A stretch of 64,000 nucleotides of DNA, from positions 4,278,001 through 4,342,000 of the forward strand of contig OW818680.1 of the NCBI GenBank assembly GCA_942493055.1. Direction: 5' to 3'. This document shows, in pieces, positions 7,967 to 17,455 of this stretch (the first letter of the stretch is position 1; every line of letters begins with the position of its first letter). The translations under genes and the position numbers were made by a program. The stretch comes from CAIZQW01 sp942493055 (lineage in GTDB: Bacteria; Verrucomicrobiota; Kiritimatiellia; RFP12; UBA1067). The notes under the pieces are model-generated. The model was given only the letters and a program-made list of their open reading frames with translations. It searched no databases and had not been told where the DNA came from.

Positions 7967-9683
7967 GTGTGAGACGCGCTCCGTTGCGGATATCGGTGTT
8001 TGCTTTGGGTACCATCTGGAGGTCTCGCGGCCCATTGGGGCGCGAGGGGCTGAGCAGCGAATCTTTGGCCGTCGGTGCCGGAAGCGCAGATACCAGGATC
8101 GCCGTGTCAGGTGCCTTGCCGGAGTAGAAAGAGAGGAAGTGTGTGCCCCTGATCGTGGTGGCGTTCGCGTTGCCCGCATCGAACGTGGACTCACTCCCCG
8201 TGGCCACCGCCTCGGACGCCGGCCACTTAAGCGGATTGCCGAAGACGCTGTCGGGATCGACTACTCGACGCCGAAGGAGACCGCCCTTGCCACGCTGATA
8301 GTAATAGTTGCTCAGCAAGCCAGTCTCGGTGTCGAAGATCAGGCTCGGCGTGGAGCAAAAGACATCACCGATGTTTGTTTGCGCGCGTGTCCACGTCGCA
8401 CCGTAGTCCGAGGAGACCATCTGGAATTGCGAGCGCATCGAGGAAGGACCCCCCAGCTCTGTCCGTGCGATTGCGAGAATTTTGCCATTGCCGAGATAGA
8501 CAGCGGCAGGCTCAGTCGGCCACTGCGATTTGGTCAGCCCGGACTCGATGGTGGTCTGTTTCCAGGTGGCGCCGTTGTCACTGCTCGTCAGCTTGCCCCA
8601 CAAATGACTCGGGCCGTCATCGCCGTAGTTTCCCCCGAACCACAGTGCCATGAGCCCGACTGTGGGGACTGCGAAGACGTCGGAGATCTGCACGGGAACC
8701 ACGGCGAGCTTTGGCATCGCTATGCGCGCGAACGTCACCCCATCCGTGGTGCGGTAGAGGTCGTGGGTACACCCCGCTCCGATTCGGCGCACCCAGAGGA
8801 GCATCGCTCCCGTGGAGTCCAGCCCCTTGCCGACTTCAACCTCGCCACAGCCCGGCGTGTTAGCGACAACCGTTTCCGTTGTCCACGTTTTTCCTTCGTC
8901 TGTTGATGTGCGTGCGTAAACGGCGCGGGCGTCTTCATCGATCGTGTGCGCTGTGCCTCGGCTATACACGCAGACCAGCTTCTCTCCGATGGCCTGAATC
9001 ATCGGCCACGAGTTGTACCCTCTCACGTTCTGCACGACATGTGGCTTCGCGAGAGCGTCCAGGGGCGTCACCTTGACCATGGCAAGGCCAGTCGGGCGGG
9101 TGAATGTATCGGCGGGATCGTCAGGCTCCCGCTGGATACGCACACACAGAGGCGTGTTCGGCAGCACCGGGTAATAGGACTCCAGCACGATAGTCCGGGT
9201 GTGGAACGGTGCGGCGGGAAGCGCTGTTCTCACGGGAGTACCCTGAACATACCGGGACGTGAAGGTGGAATTCTCCACCATCTGCGACAGGTGGCATCTG
9301 TAGACATCCTCATAGAGGGCGTTCGTCGCCGCATCCGCTGTGGTCACGACGATCTCGACCTTCACTGCTGCGCACCCGCTGGGCAAGCCGGTCACGAGTC
9401 CGGCGACAGACTGTCCAACCGTGCCACCCGATAGTGACCACACCGGGACGTGCGTGGCGCCGCTCGACATGAGCACCAGCGAAGGTTGGCCCGTCGCGAT
9501 GGACATGTTGTTTGCGCTCAGACAGATCGGTGACTCCGCCCACTTGCCAGACATTCGCTTTTCAAACCCTGGCATTGTCACCGAAGTCTGCACGGGATGT
9601 TTCGCCGGTGTGTCTGACGTGCTCTGACATCCGTAAACAATCACGAAAAGGGCTAGCACAGGGATGAGGGTCTGAAGTTTCAT
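7929..9683 (-). CDS. Sialidase/BNR-repeat-like secreted lipoprotein
   Basis: 584 aa from ATG 9683 with GAAAGAA upstream. The N-terminus MKLQTLIPVLALFVIVYGCQ is a lipoprotein signal with Cys at about residue 19. The body has a beta-propeller with Asp-box (BNR) motifs: STDEGKTWTTE, SSDNGATWKQT and SSDYGATWTRA, the S-x-D-x-G-x-T-W signature of sialidases and related propellers. The N-terminal region before the propeller may be an extra beta domain. The family includes exo-alpha-sialidases, but the catalytic Arg triad cannot be confirmed by eye. Its stop lies 38 bp inside the downstream hydrolase gene, so the two are co-expressed. Confidence 0.82.
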   Translation of the reverse strand: MKLQTLIPVLALFVIVYGCQSTSDTPAKHPVQTSVTMPGFEKRMSGKWAESPICLSANNMSIATGQPSLVLMSSGATHVPVWSLSGGTVGQSVAGLVTGLPSGCAAVKVEIVVTTADAATNALYEDVYRCHLSQMVENSTFTSRYVQGTPVRTALPAAPFHTRTIVLESYYPVLPNTPLCVRIQREPDDPADTFTRPTGLAMVKVTPLDALAKPHVVQNVRGYNSWPMIQAIGEKLVCVYSRGTAHTIDEDARAVYARTSTDEGKTWTTETVVANTPGCGEVEVGKGLDSTGAMLLWVRRIGAGCTHDLYRTTDGVTFARIAMPKLAVVPVQISDVFAVPTVGLMALWFGGNYGDDGPSHLWGKLTSSDNGATWKQTTIESGLTKSQWPTEPAAVYLGNGKILAIARTELGGPSSMRSQFQMVSSDYGATWTRAQTNIGDVFCSTPSLIFDTETGLLSNYYYQRGKGGLLRRRVVDPDSVFGNPLKWPASEAVATGSESTFDAGNANATTIRGTHFLSFYSGKAPDTAILVSALPAPTAKDSLLSPSRPNGPRDLQMVPKANTDIRNGARLTHGENQIETSNQK

Positions 9684-9727
9684 GTTTATTCTTTCGCTAT
9701 TGCTTAATGGAGGATCGCTGTTTGTTG

Positions 9728-9915
9728 CTGGCAAACGAACCCAAGTTGAGTTAAGTATTGCTGTTTGGAATTGCAGAATCAAGGGAAATGTTGAAGAAAC
9801 TGGAATGCGTCAGTTTCTGGAGCGCGCGAATCTGGCCGCATGGTGCATCTTAAAAAAAAAGGAGCGTGGGCGTCCCGCCCGCATACACGCGGTACGCCAG
9901 CGGGCAAGATGCCCA
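9728..9915. repeat. Duplicated upstream module, copy 2
   Basis: Second copy of the module at 4990-5195, again directly upstream of a minus-strand gene. The hairpin part is less complete: GGAGCGTGGGCG/CGCCC and GCGGGCAAGATGCCC are present but the closing GCTCC arm is lost. Confidence 0.65.
9754..9782 (-). promoter_or_regulatory. Candidate promoter, conserved between the two upstream modules (copy 2)
   Basis: TTGATT (9782-9777), 17-bp spacer, AATACT (9759-9754) on the minus strand, identical boxes and spacing to copy 1. It points toward the sialidase-like gene and implies a leader of roughly 65 nt. Confidence 0.4.
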
Positions 9916-9989
9916 ATGCCACTAACTTTTCATGTCGGCAACAGGGGCACGGGCAACAGAGGGACAGACAAGAATGGCTCTCCTCTTTC

Positions 9990-10171
9990 ATGCGGGCGGG
10001 ACGCCCACGCTCCCTTCTTTTGCTGCCCTCAAAGGAGCGCGGGCATCTTGCCCGCCGGAGCCGAGACGGCTCCGCCACCTTATTGCCCTGGGAGCGCTGA
10101 CGTCCTCGTTGGCAAGAAATATGGCGCGGGAAGTCAAGGCCGACGAGGACGTCGGCGTTCCCAGGAGATAA
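9990..10171. repeat. GGAGC hairpin repeat cluster, inverted orientation
   Basis: Contains GCGGGCG/CGCCCAC, GGAGCGCGGGCATCTTGCCC, GGAGCCG-AGA-CGGCTCC, and a large stem CTGGGAGCGCTGACG/CGTCGGCGTTCCCAG (about 10087-10168). These are the reverse-complement versions of the modules at 2975-3153, with a compensating-looking change in the outer stem (GCGCT versus GCGTT gives a G-U pair). No gene is seen between 9684 and 10234. Confidence 0.7.
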
Positions 10172-10234
10172 GCCCTTCGCTTGCAACAAGCGAACACCGA
10201 CTACTCCAGCCTGCAAAAAGACCAACACACTTGC

Positions 10235-11944
10235 CTATTTCCCAGCGTGCACGCTGAATTTCATCAGCCGCTGGCCGGTCGCATCATAGACCACGAGGAA
10301 GTTGCCGTTAAGGGCGACTTCGGTCGGCGTGGTGACGCGCGCCTCAGCCAGCTTGCGATGATCTGTGAGAGCGTAGAGGATAACGCGGTTCTTCTCGGTA
10401 TCAGCCACAGCCAGCCGTCCTTCGTTGATGGCGAGTCGTATCTTCGTGCCGAATCCGTCGTTCCAGCGTCCGGTCTCTTTCCAGTTCGCGCCGTCGCGTC
10501 CGAACGTGATGACCTCTCCATCCGCCGCCGCTATCAGTGTCTCCGCATCCTGCATCGTCACGGCGGTGAAGGCCTTCACAGGCGTAGCGGTCTGAAGCTT
10601 CACGTCACCGAGATCCTTGCGCCAGGGGTTACGAAGGTCCTCCACGATCTCATGCACCTTCGTCTGGCCTGCATTGCCCAGCACCAGGAAGCGCCTGCCG
10701 CCCTTTGACTGAGGCTGCTCGCGATAGAGCGCGACGCCGACCACGTCTTTGGGAAGGCCAAGCTTGTCGAGCCGGTTGCAGTACAATGCCTCCTCTTCGA
10801 AGCGGCCCATGGCGATTGACACCTTGCCATAGACTTCCGCAAGGCCGACCCGTGTGTCGGCATCAAGGGAGGCGCATGGCGCGATCATCTTGAAGACATT
10901 GCTCACGTACGCTGGCGCAAGCGCGCCGTCTTTCCAATTCCAAATATTGTTGCCAGCGAGAATACGGCCCTGTGCGTCAACTGCGATCCCGCCCGGTTGC
11001 GCCAGCGCGCCGATGCGACGGATCAGCACGAGGTTCTTCAGGTCCGGACGCCACTCTGCTAATTGAACCACGCCATACATGCCGGCGATGGCGAAGAGGC
11101 CCGGCGAGACCAGCCGGATTCCACGCGCCAGTTCCACATCGTAGTTGCAGGGCACATGGCCGATGAAGTGTCCCGACGCGCCACCGAGCACCACGCCGGG
11201 CGCCGGCTCGAAGTCGGGCGTGAAGCGTTTGATCGTGCCGTGATATGCACTGCCGTACCAAAACGCGCCTAGCCGTGTCGCGCAATCGATGCCTGACTCG
11301 CGGGTTCCGATGAAGCGCTTCGGCCAGAGGCTGTTCGACACCAGCTTTCCGTTCTCGAGCTTGTTGGCCTCCCGGCCGAAGATCAAAAAAAAGTCTCCCT
11401 TGTCATCCCAGTCCATGCCGTTGCAATACGCGCCCGGTGCGTCGCCGAAGGGCGTGACGGAGTTGTCAGCCGGATTCAGCAGCACGAGCTTGCCGCTCTT
11501 GCTGCGCACTGCCACACGGCCTTCGCGGGCCGATGACGAGAGCACCTCGGGCTCGGGGATCGCGGCAGACACCTTTTCTGCAGCTGCCCCGTCCGGCGCG
11601 TTCAGCCGCAACGTGCAGAGCCGCCCGCCCAGGAGCATCACCAGATGGTCGCCACACAGCGTCATCATGTCCTGATGGTTTTCGTCAGTGGGGATCGTGT
11701 AGTGCGCCAGCAACCGGCCGTCGAGCGCGTATGCGTTCAGCCGCCCGCTTCCGGCACGTTCATACAGCACGCCCTGCTTTGCATCGTGCGCCACGCCCAG
11801 CCCGCGCGTCCCGCGCTGCATCGGCCCGAAGGTCACCGGCTTATCCAGCTCCCCCGAGTTTCCGATCACGCCCTCGAAGCGCAAGGTCTCAGCGCTGGCC
11901 GACAAGCCGATGCATCCGAAGGCCACTAAAAGAAGATTCCGCAT
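10235..11944 (-). CDS. Secreted NHL-like beta-propeller protein
   Basis: 569 aa with a clean Sec signal peptide (MRNLLLVAFGCIGLSASAET). The rest is a series of beta-strand repeats typical of six- or seven-bladed propellers: LGVAHDAKQGVLYERAG, GGIAVDAQGRILAGNN, TEVALNGNFLVVYDATGQR, the last resembling an NHL repeat. No catalytic residues are evident. It is the last gene of a tight minus-strand run (15 bp after the next gene upstream), so it belongs with the putative glycosidase and the propeller/CBM protein. Its role is likely carbohydrate or ligand binding at the cell surface (inference). Confidence 0.75.
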   Translation of the reverse strand: MRNLLLVAFGCIGLSASAETLRFEGVIGNSGELDKPVTFGPMQRGTRGLGVAHDAKQGVLYERAGSGRLNAYALDGRLLAHYTIPTDENHQDMMTLCGDHLVMLLGGRLCTLRLNAPDGAAAEKVSAAIPEPEVLSSSAREGRVAVRSKSGKLVLLNPADNSVTPFGDAPGAYCNGMDWDDKGDFFLIFGREANKLENGKLVSNSLWPKRFIGTRESGIDCATRLGAFWYGSAYHGTIKRFTPDFEPAPGVVLGGASGHFIGHVPCNYDVELARGIRLVSPGLFAIAGMYGVVQLAEWRPDLKNLVLIRRIGALAQPGGIAVDAQGRILAGNNIWNWKDGALAPAYVSNVFKMIAPCASLDADTRVGLAEVYGKVSIAMGRFEEEALYCNRLDKLGLPKDVVGVALYREQPQSKGGRRFLVLGNAGQTKVHEIVEDLRNPWRKDLGDVKLQTATPVKAFTAVTMQDAETLIAAADGEVITFGRDGANWKETGRWNDGFGTKIRLAINEGRLAVADTEKNRVILYALTDHRKLAEARVTTPTEVALNGNFLVVYDATGQRLMKFSVHAGK

Positions 11945-11959
11945 GTTATACGCTCACTT

Positions 11960-13531
11960 TCACTTCGGCAGGTTCACAGGCTGGCCGCACTGTGCGGCCC
12001 AGGTCAGGGTCGCCATGAATTTCGGCGACTGTGCGACTGGCTCATCCGCGTACTGCAACAGCCCCCAGCTTCCCCACTTGCTCCACTTGCCGACAGAGGC
12101 GAAGTTGCACAGCAGGTCACCGCCCCCGGCTGTCCAGGCTGCATAATAGTCCCGGTAGAGGTCGCCCATGCGCGGATGCAGGTTGGCCGCATGGAAGAGG
12201 CGTGTCAACGCCTCGTTGTTCTCGCCGCCCAACACGCCCACCATGTGCTGGCCGGCTTCGTAGGCGACGAGCCGCAGGCCGTACTTGTCGGCGATGGCCT
12301 TTTGCTTGCGGATCATCTCGACACTCTCCGGCAAAATATTCTTCGCCATGTGGTCGAGTGCCTGTTCCACGCTCCACGTGGCGACAGTTTCAGCGTTCAG
12401 TTTCTTGTCGCTCTTGGCTGGCACGCTAAAGCCCATGTACGGCGCGATGGCCAATACGTCGGCCTGCTTGTAGGCGTCCTGGAATGCCAGGACGCGCTCG
12501 GAGACGTTGGGGCTCGCAGCCTGCGAGGGCAGCACGCGCATCAGCCGCTGACGTCCGCCGAAGACATCCTCCCAGATGCGGAAGATCTGAACCGAGCGAT
12601 ATGCGGTGAAGGCCCATCCCGCCTCCCAGGGCTGCTTGGCGAAGCCGAGCTTGATGCCCTGTTCGCCAGCCCACTTACTCTGCGCGAACATCCCGTTCCA
12701 GACCTCGTTGGAATATTCGATGTAGACCTTTCGTTCAGGGTTGAGATTTGTTTTCACTGCCTTCGCAAATTGGCGCACGTAGTCATCGTCCGCCAGATGA
12801 GGCATGCAGAACCATGCATCAGCCGTCTGCCGGTTGCAGAGGTCGACCATCACCTCCACAGGAATGCCGTTGACCGCGTAGGACGCATCATCGGGTTTCG
12901 GGCGCTCGGACCACGTTCCGATCTTCGAGCCGTTGGTCTTCATCCAGTCCATGAACCGGAAGCAGGCGACTCCGCGCCAGCGCGCGAGAAACGCCGGGTT
13001 GAACGGCTGCTTCGCAAAAGTCTCCTCGAAGCCGGGCATGACCACGCGGATGTTGCGCACGGGGTCGCCAGGGTCCGTGGCCCGGAGCTGCAGGAAGAAG
13101 CCGCCCTTCGCAGCATCGACCTGGATGATTAGTCGGTTCGGTTTTTTCTCTGCGATGGATGCCGCGCCAGTGAATGCCAGTTCGCCCTTGCCTTCGTACA
13201 GGACCGTATAGCGGCCCGACGGATAGTGTCCCTTCTCGATCGTGCAGAGCGGTGTCTCGGCCCAGCAGTCGGGGTCGAGCTGTTTGACCCAGCCGCGCTC
13301 GTCCAGCGCCAGCTCAGGTCCCTTGCCCCAGGACAAGCCTTTCTTCTGGCTGATCCATCTGCGCGATAAGCGGAAGACGTCAACGAAGGGCAACTCCGTG
13401 TTCCAGTCGCAAGGGCCGTCCAGATTCATGCCCAGACAAGGCTTCGGGGCAGGCGGTACAGCGCATGCCTCTTTTGGCAAAAGTGTCGCACACGCGACGG
13501 TCACTAAACAATAGGTCATTAATCTGTTCAT
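11960..13531 (-). CDS. Secreted putative glycoside hydrolase (TIM-barrel-like)
   Basis: 523 aa; signal peptide MNRLMTYCLVTVACATLL ending near residue 24; GGAGAG 7 bp before the ATG. An N-terminal beta region (VDVFRLSRRWISQKKG) precedes a barrel-like part containing FRFMDWMKTNGSKI, WFCMPHLADDDYVRQF and KVYIEYSNEVWNGMF. The SNEVWNG element looks like the N-E pair that carries the acid/base of clan GH-A glycosidases, and YEAGQHM could be the second Glu. This family is common in PVC bacteria but I cannot assign a GH number. It starts 3 bp after the stop of the upstream propeller/CBM gene. Confidence 0.72.
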   Translation of the reverse strand: MNRLMTYCLVTVACATLLPKEACAVPPAPKPCLGMNLDGPCDWNTELPFVDVFRLSRRWISQKKGLSWGKGPELALDERGWVKQLDPDCWAETPLCTIEKGHYPSGRYTVLYEGKGELAFTGAASIAEKKPNRLIIQVDAAKGGFFLQLRATDPGDPVRNIRVVMPGFEETFAKQPFNPAFLARWRGVACFRFMDWMKTNGSKIGTWSERPKPDDASYAVNGIPVEVMVDLCNRQTADAWFCMPHLADDDYVRQFAKAVKTNLNPERKVYIEYSNEVWNGMFAQSKWAGEQGIKLGFAKQPWEAGWAFTAYRSVQIFRIWEDVFGGRQRLMRVLPSQAASPNVSERVLAFQDAYKQADVLAIAPYMGFSVPAKSDKKLNAETVATWSVEQALDHMAKNILPESVEMIRKQKAIADKYGLRLVAYEAGQHMVGVLGGENNEALTRLFHAANLHPRMGDLYRDYYAAWTAGGGDLLCNFASVGKWSKWGSWGLLQYADEPVAQSPKFMATLTWAAQCGQPVNLPK

Positions 13532-13534
13532 GTT

Positions 13535-16500
13535 TTACTCTCCAACTTTGATTGATCCCCAGAGATCCGGCGCGAGCATGGTTTCGCCTGGCACGTCGTT
13601 CACGAGACCGGTCGCCTGATTCGACCAGTAGACGCGCGATAGATTGATTGTGCCCAGACGGTCGCCGTAGATCACGCCGAAGTCGCCGCGCAAGATTTGA
13701 TTGCTGATCTTCTCCAGTCCCAGTTCAGCCAATGGGATGGTCGCCTCCAGCCGATAGCCGCCTTCAGAGAGTTGCACATTCACGTTCACGCGTTCCAATT
13801 TGCGCACGTCGTCCACCTTCTCGCTGCGCCACGGGCTCGCGAACTCCGCTGGATTGGCACCGGTCTTGTCCTTGAGGCGGTAGCGGTAGAGCACCGCCAG
13901 CGGCTTGTTGTTGAAGGGCGCGATCGAGAGGCGGATGTCGCCGGGTGCTGCATCCTTACGTGCGGCGGGCGCGGAGGCGTCCGTGCCGAGTTGCAGGTCC
14001 ACGCAGTCGCCCGTCTTAAAGAGCTGCGTCCAGTCCTTGCCATTGTTGACCCAGGGGGACGGGTCTGCCACATCGTAGTGGAGATAGAGGTTCGTGTCGT
14101 CGAATGCGCCCCGCACGCGGATTCTCCAATTGCCGCTCTCCCATTCTGCGGTGACGGGCAGCGCTCCGAAGTTCACTTTCTTCTCAGTCAGACGCGCGAG
14201 CGCGGCCTGCTTCTGAACCGTGCCTTCACGCGCGGCCGCCTGCGTGCGCCGGGCCGCTGACGCGAGCATCCCGGAGGTGACCGTAATCTTGCCCTCGTTG
14301 CGCACGACCTTGTCGAGTCCGTTCAGATGGTAGATGCGGTAACCGCTGCAGCCTGCCTGCAGCACATAGCGCTTATTGATGCGGTCATACCCGAACGAAC
14401 CGCCGAAGGCCTCGCCGCCGATGAGTCCGGGACCCACAACCTCTGCCACGCGGCAGTCTTGGAACATCTCGTCGAGATAGAGGCCGTCGGTTGTCATCAC
14501 GAAAAACCGTCCGTGATTCCCCACGAAGACCATCACATCGCCCTGTTTGTCCAGCGGTGCGGTGCCAAGTCCGAACAAGACGCCTTGCAACTCGCCGGGT
14601 TTGGGCAGCGGCGCCTTGTGTGAGCCGTGTACATTGGTCCAGCGGTTCTGGAAGAGCCAGTTGATGCGACCGTCTTCCGCGATGCTGAAGAGAAAGGGGG
14701 CAGTGTTCACCACGATATTACCGCGCGCGTCATTGAGGGTCGTGTCGAGGATCGTGCGGCTGCCCTGCGGCAGCTCGTCCTTGAGCGGCGCGACGGTTGC
14801 GAGTGCCTTCTCGAACGAATAGGCAGGCGCGCCGCACGCCGTGTACCCGTTTGGCCGCAACGTCAGGACCTGCTCCTCCTTCTTCTCGTTTCGATAGGGC
14901 AGGCGCAGGGTCAGGTCGTTGAGCTTCAGCCCCCAGCCAAAGGAGGCCAGCTTGGTTCCAGTCGGCAGGAACTGGAACTCCTCGGCATCGAAGTCGCCGT
15001 CGTTGTCTGCATCCACCCAGAGCGTGCCGACATACCGGCAGGACTCGTCACTGTACTTCTGTTCGTAGTTGGCTTTGGGAAAACGTTTTTCCACAAGGTC
15101 GCAAAAAGCGGGGATGCGCTTCCATCCCAGTCCGTAAAGCAGTCCATGCACATCCGAGATCAGTGCACGGTCTTTGAGTGAGCCGTCGGGCATCAGCTCT
15201 GAGATGAGCGTGCCCTTGTAAGTGCCCAGCACAAAGGTCCGTCCGTCCTGATGCACGAAGGTGTAGTTGAGACACTCCTCGATCTTGCCCAGCAAGTGAC
15301 CTTCGTGCTTCTGGAGTACGCTGATGATCTGAGACTTGCCTGACACCTGATCGATCTTCCATTGGCAGCGCTGGCCGAACCAGCGCTCAGGCTGTTCGGA
15401 ATCAAAGCCAGAGCCCGGGCTGCCATACGCTGGACATCCCACCTTGTCATACACGCATTTTCCAGACGCGAGATCCCATTTGCTCAGGCGTTTCGGATTG
15501 CGCCGATCCTCAGCCACCCAGAGCGCGCCATCGGGCGCAAGCGTTACGCCCACTGGTTCGACCAGCCGCTCAGGACGCCACGCGCCCTCGTAAGCGCCAC
15601 CCGGCTCGCCCACTGTTTTCACGCACTGGCCGCTCCGGTTGAACACCTTGATCGTGCTGTCCGCATCGCCTGTCAGATAGAAGCACGCCTTGTCGAGACA
15701 GAGGCCGCGCGGTATGAAGGGCAGGGGGAAGAGAGGAGAGACAATTTTGCTCCCAGGATCAAGGCTGACCAGCTTCATGCCGGATGTGGCCACCAGTCTG
15801 TTGACGTCGGCCGCCAACACGCCCGCCTGTGGCAGCGGAATCTCGTCGATGGTCTTGCCTGTCCCGGTATCGATGACGAGGACGCAGCCCTTCTCGCGAT
15901 CCGACACATAGAGCTTTCCGTTGAGGCAGGCCGCTCCGGCCAGCGCATAGAAGCGCTTCTCGCCGGGCTTGTACTCGCGCAGGTCGCGCTCGCGCAGAAC
16001 CGTGTACTGCCCCTTGCTCCCCTTGAACGAGACGATGTCGCCAGTAGCGATATCATAGACAGTCATTGTCAGGGCAGGCGCCTTACCGCGTCCGCCCCAG
16101 GCCCCGCCGTCGTTGAGCACATAGAGTTGCTTTTCATCCGCTGCCAAGGCGACCTCTTCGATGCCGGCACCGCCGATTTGCCGGTAGCCGCGAATAAAAT
16201 GACCGTCCGGCGCGAGCGCGATGATCGCCCAGCCGCCCTCGGTGAGGGGCGCCGCTGCGAACACGAGCGTGCTGTTGGCCGCCATGGCAGTCATGGTGCC
16301 GTGATTCGAGCCGAAAGGAAAGAAGGCCGTCTCGCCGCCGTTGGCGAACTGCATCTTGTATTCGGGCGTGATGCCGGGATGCGAGGCTGTGCGGAAGCGG
16401 TACGTGCCGGGTGCGACCAGGTTGCCCGCCTCGTCGCGTCCGTCCCAGTCGAGTGTCTGCGTTCCTGCTGCTGCGTCCTGCCCAGAAACCAGATTGCGGA

Positions 16501-17026
16501 TGCGCTTGCCGTCCGTTGTCTCAACGACCACCGAGAGCTTGCCCTCCATGGGTTGACGCACAGGGATGCGGATGCGCTGCGCAAGGTCCGCCACTTGTTC
16601 GCGGTACGCAACGTAATCAAAGCGGTCCCACTCCTGCGCATCCGCTGGCAACCGGTTGCCGGACGATGGTGCGCGGAAGACCTCGCGCTGCCGCAGTGTG
16701 CCGTCAGCGTTAAACCAGCTCACCTCCAGCGCTAACCGCAGCGCTTCGCCCTCGCCGATCTCCGTGGCAGTGACGCTCCGTTCCGTCGGCAGCTTGTCCA
16801 AGGCGAGGACCGCATGTTTGCCCGCTGCCACGCCCAAGCGAGCCGTGACCTTCGCATAGGGATTCTCCGCCTCGACGCGAATGCGATAATCGTTGCCTTC
16901 CTGCCGCATGGCGATGCGAACCTCCGGCGAGACTTTGCCGGAGAGCGTGAGATACTCCTCCTGCTTGAACTCCGCCTTGCCGAAAAGGCCGGCCAGCACC
17001 CCTAAAACCGCTATCATCGTAGTCAT
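13535..17026 (-). CDS. Large secreted protein: FlgD-like Ig domain, beta-propeller, C-terminal CBM9-like domain
   Basis: 1163 aa from ATG 17026, which has AAGGTAAG upstream and begins a short signal peptide (MTTMIAVLGVLAGLFGKA); the in-frame upstream extension lacks these. Order of parts: N-terminal beta region; FlgD Ig-like module around residues 150-220 (GRDEAGNLVAPGTYRFR); propeller with NHL-like blades (VGVTLAPDGALWVAEDRR); and a C-terminal CBM9-like domain (about residues 970-1160: FDDTNLYLHYDVADPSPW, YRLEATIPLAELGL). Such proteins bind polysaccharide at the cell surface. It is the first gene of the three-gene minus-strand run with the putative glycosidase and the NHL-like protein. Domain order is clear, ligand unknown. 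Confidence 0.8.
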   Translation of the reverse strand: MTTMIAVLGVLAGLFGKAEFKQEEYLTLSGKVSPEVRIAMRQEGNDYRIRVEAENPYAKVTARLGVAAGKHAVLALDKLPTERSVTATEIGEGEALRLALEVSWFNADGTLRQREVFRAPSSGNRLPADAQEWDRFDYVAYREQVADLAQRIRIPVRQPMEGKLSVVVETTDGKRIRNLVSGQDAAAGTQTLDWDGRDEAGNLVAPGTYRFRTASHPGITPEYKMQFANGGETAFFPFGSNHGTMTAMAANSTLVFAAAPLTEGGWAIIALAPDGHFIRGYRQIGGAGIEEVALAADEKQLYVLNDGGAWGGRGKAPALTMTVYDIATGDIVSFKGSKGQYTVLRERDLREYKPGEKRFYALAGAACLNGKLYVSDREKGCVLVIDTGTGKTIDEIPLPQAGVLAADVNRLVATSGMKLVSLDPGSKIVSPLFPLPFIPRGLCLDKACFYLTGDADSTIKVFNRSGQCVKTVGEPGGAYEGAWRPERLVEPVGVTLAPDGALWVAEDRRNPKRLSKWDLASGKCVYDKVGCPAYGSPGSGFDSEQPERWFGQRCQWKIDQVSGKSQIISVLQKHEGHLLGKIEECLNYTFVHQDGRTFVLGTYKGTLISELMPDGSLKDRALISDVHGLLYGLGWKRIPAFCDLVEKRFPKANYEQKYSDESCRYVGTLWVDADNDGDFDAEEFQFLPTGTKLASFGWGLKLNDLTLRLPYRNEKKEEQVLTLRPNGYTACGAPAYSFEKALATVAPLKDELPQGSRTILDTTLNDARGNIVVNTAPFLFSIAEDGRINWLFQNRWTNVHGSHKAPLPKPGELQGVLFGLGTAPLDKQGDVMVFVGNHGRFFVMTTDGLYLDEMFQDCRVAEVVGPGLIGGEAFGGSFGYDRINKRYVLQAGCSGYRIYHLNGLDKVVRNEGKITVTSGMLASAARRTQAAAREGTVQKQAALARLTEKKVNFGALPVTAEWESGNWRIRVRGAFDDTNLYLHYDVADPSPWVNNGKDWTQLFKTGDCVDLQLGTDASAPAARKDAAPGDIRLSIAPFNNKPLAVLYRYRLKDKTGANPAEFASPWRSEKVDDVRKLERVNVNVQLSEGGYRLEATIPLAELGLEKISNQILRGDFGVIYGDRLGTINLSRVYWSNQATGLVNDVPGETMLAPDLWGSIKVGE

Positions 17027-17085
17027 TGTCTTACCTTTAACTAGAAATTCAATTTTTGAATACTTTTTCGCAAAGAGCGCAATTT

Positions 17086-17329
17086 GGGTGAAGGACGGCG
17101 TGCCTACGCAATCGGCGAATAAGCACGCGCAGAGGACAAGTGTATCCACGCCGTCCGAACGCTCGCTTAAAGCTTGCTAGCAAGAGCGATGAGCGTCAGC
17201 GATAGAGCGGCAATACGCCGTCGGCACAGCTCGTCCTTCACCCAGAGTCAATTCGTGACACTCGGGTGCTTGCACGAGATAAGCCCCGGCTGTATTCAGC
17301 CACTCGCGGGGGCTTTCCGTGCAAGCACC
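17086..17329. repeat. Nested inverted repeats and a long hairpin (intergenic)
   Basis: The 17027-17455 gap holds no gene. GGGTGAAGGACG (17086-17097) and CGTCCTTCACCC (17232-17243) are perfect 12-bp inverted arms. Overlapping them, GGACGGCGTG (17093-17102) can pair with CACGCCGTCC (17147-17156). CTTGCTAGCAAG (17173-17184) is a palindrome. A separate hairpin at 17265-17329 has a 12-bp outer stem GGTGCTTGCACG/CGTGCAAGCACC, an inner AGCCCC/GGGGCT stem and an apical GCTG-TATT-CAGC (17289-17300). The last hairpin is placed to end transcription of the minus-strand phosphoesterase gene, but it has no T-run. Confidence 0.65.
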
Positions 17330-17455
17330 TCTCATCGCGATCTTCGCGTAAACATTCTTTTCATTCTTATGGTTCGTGTCATTCGATGCAAAAAGTTACC
17401 AGTCAGTTTATTCCCGGTCCCCCCGGACGGCGGGCTTGCCTCCAGAATCATACGT

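Noticed and set aside
15362..16735. 457-codon plus-strand frame opposite the propeller/CBM gene
   Set aside because: Shadow of the minus-strand gene, with no start signal or domain.
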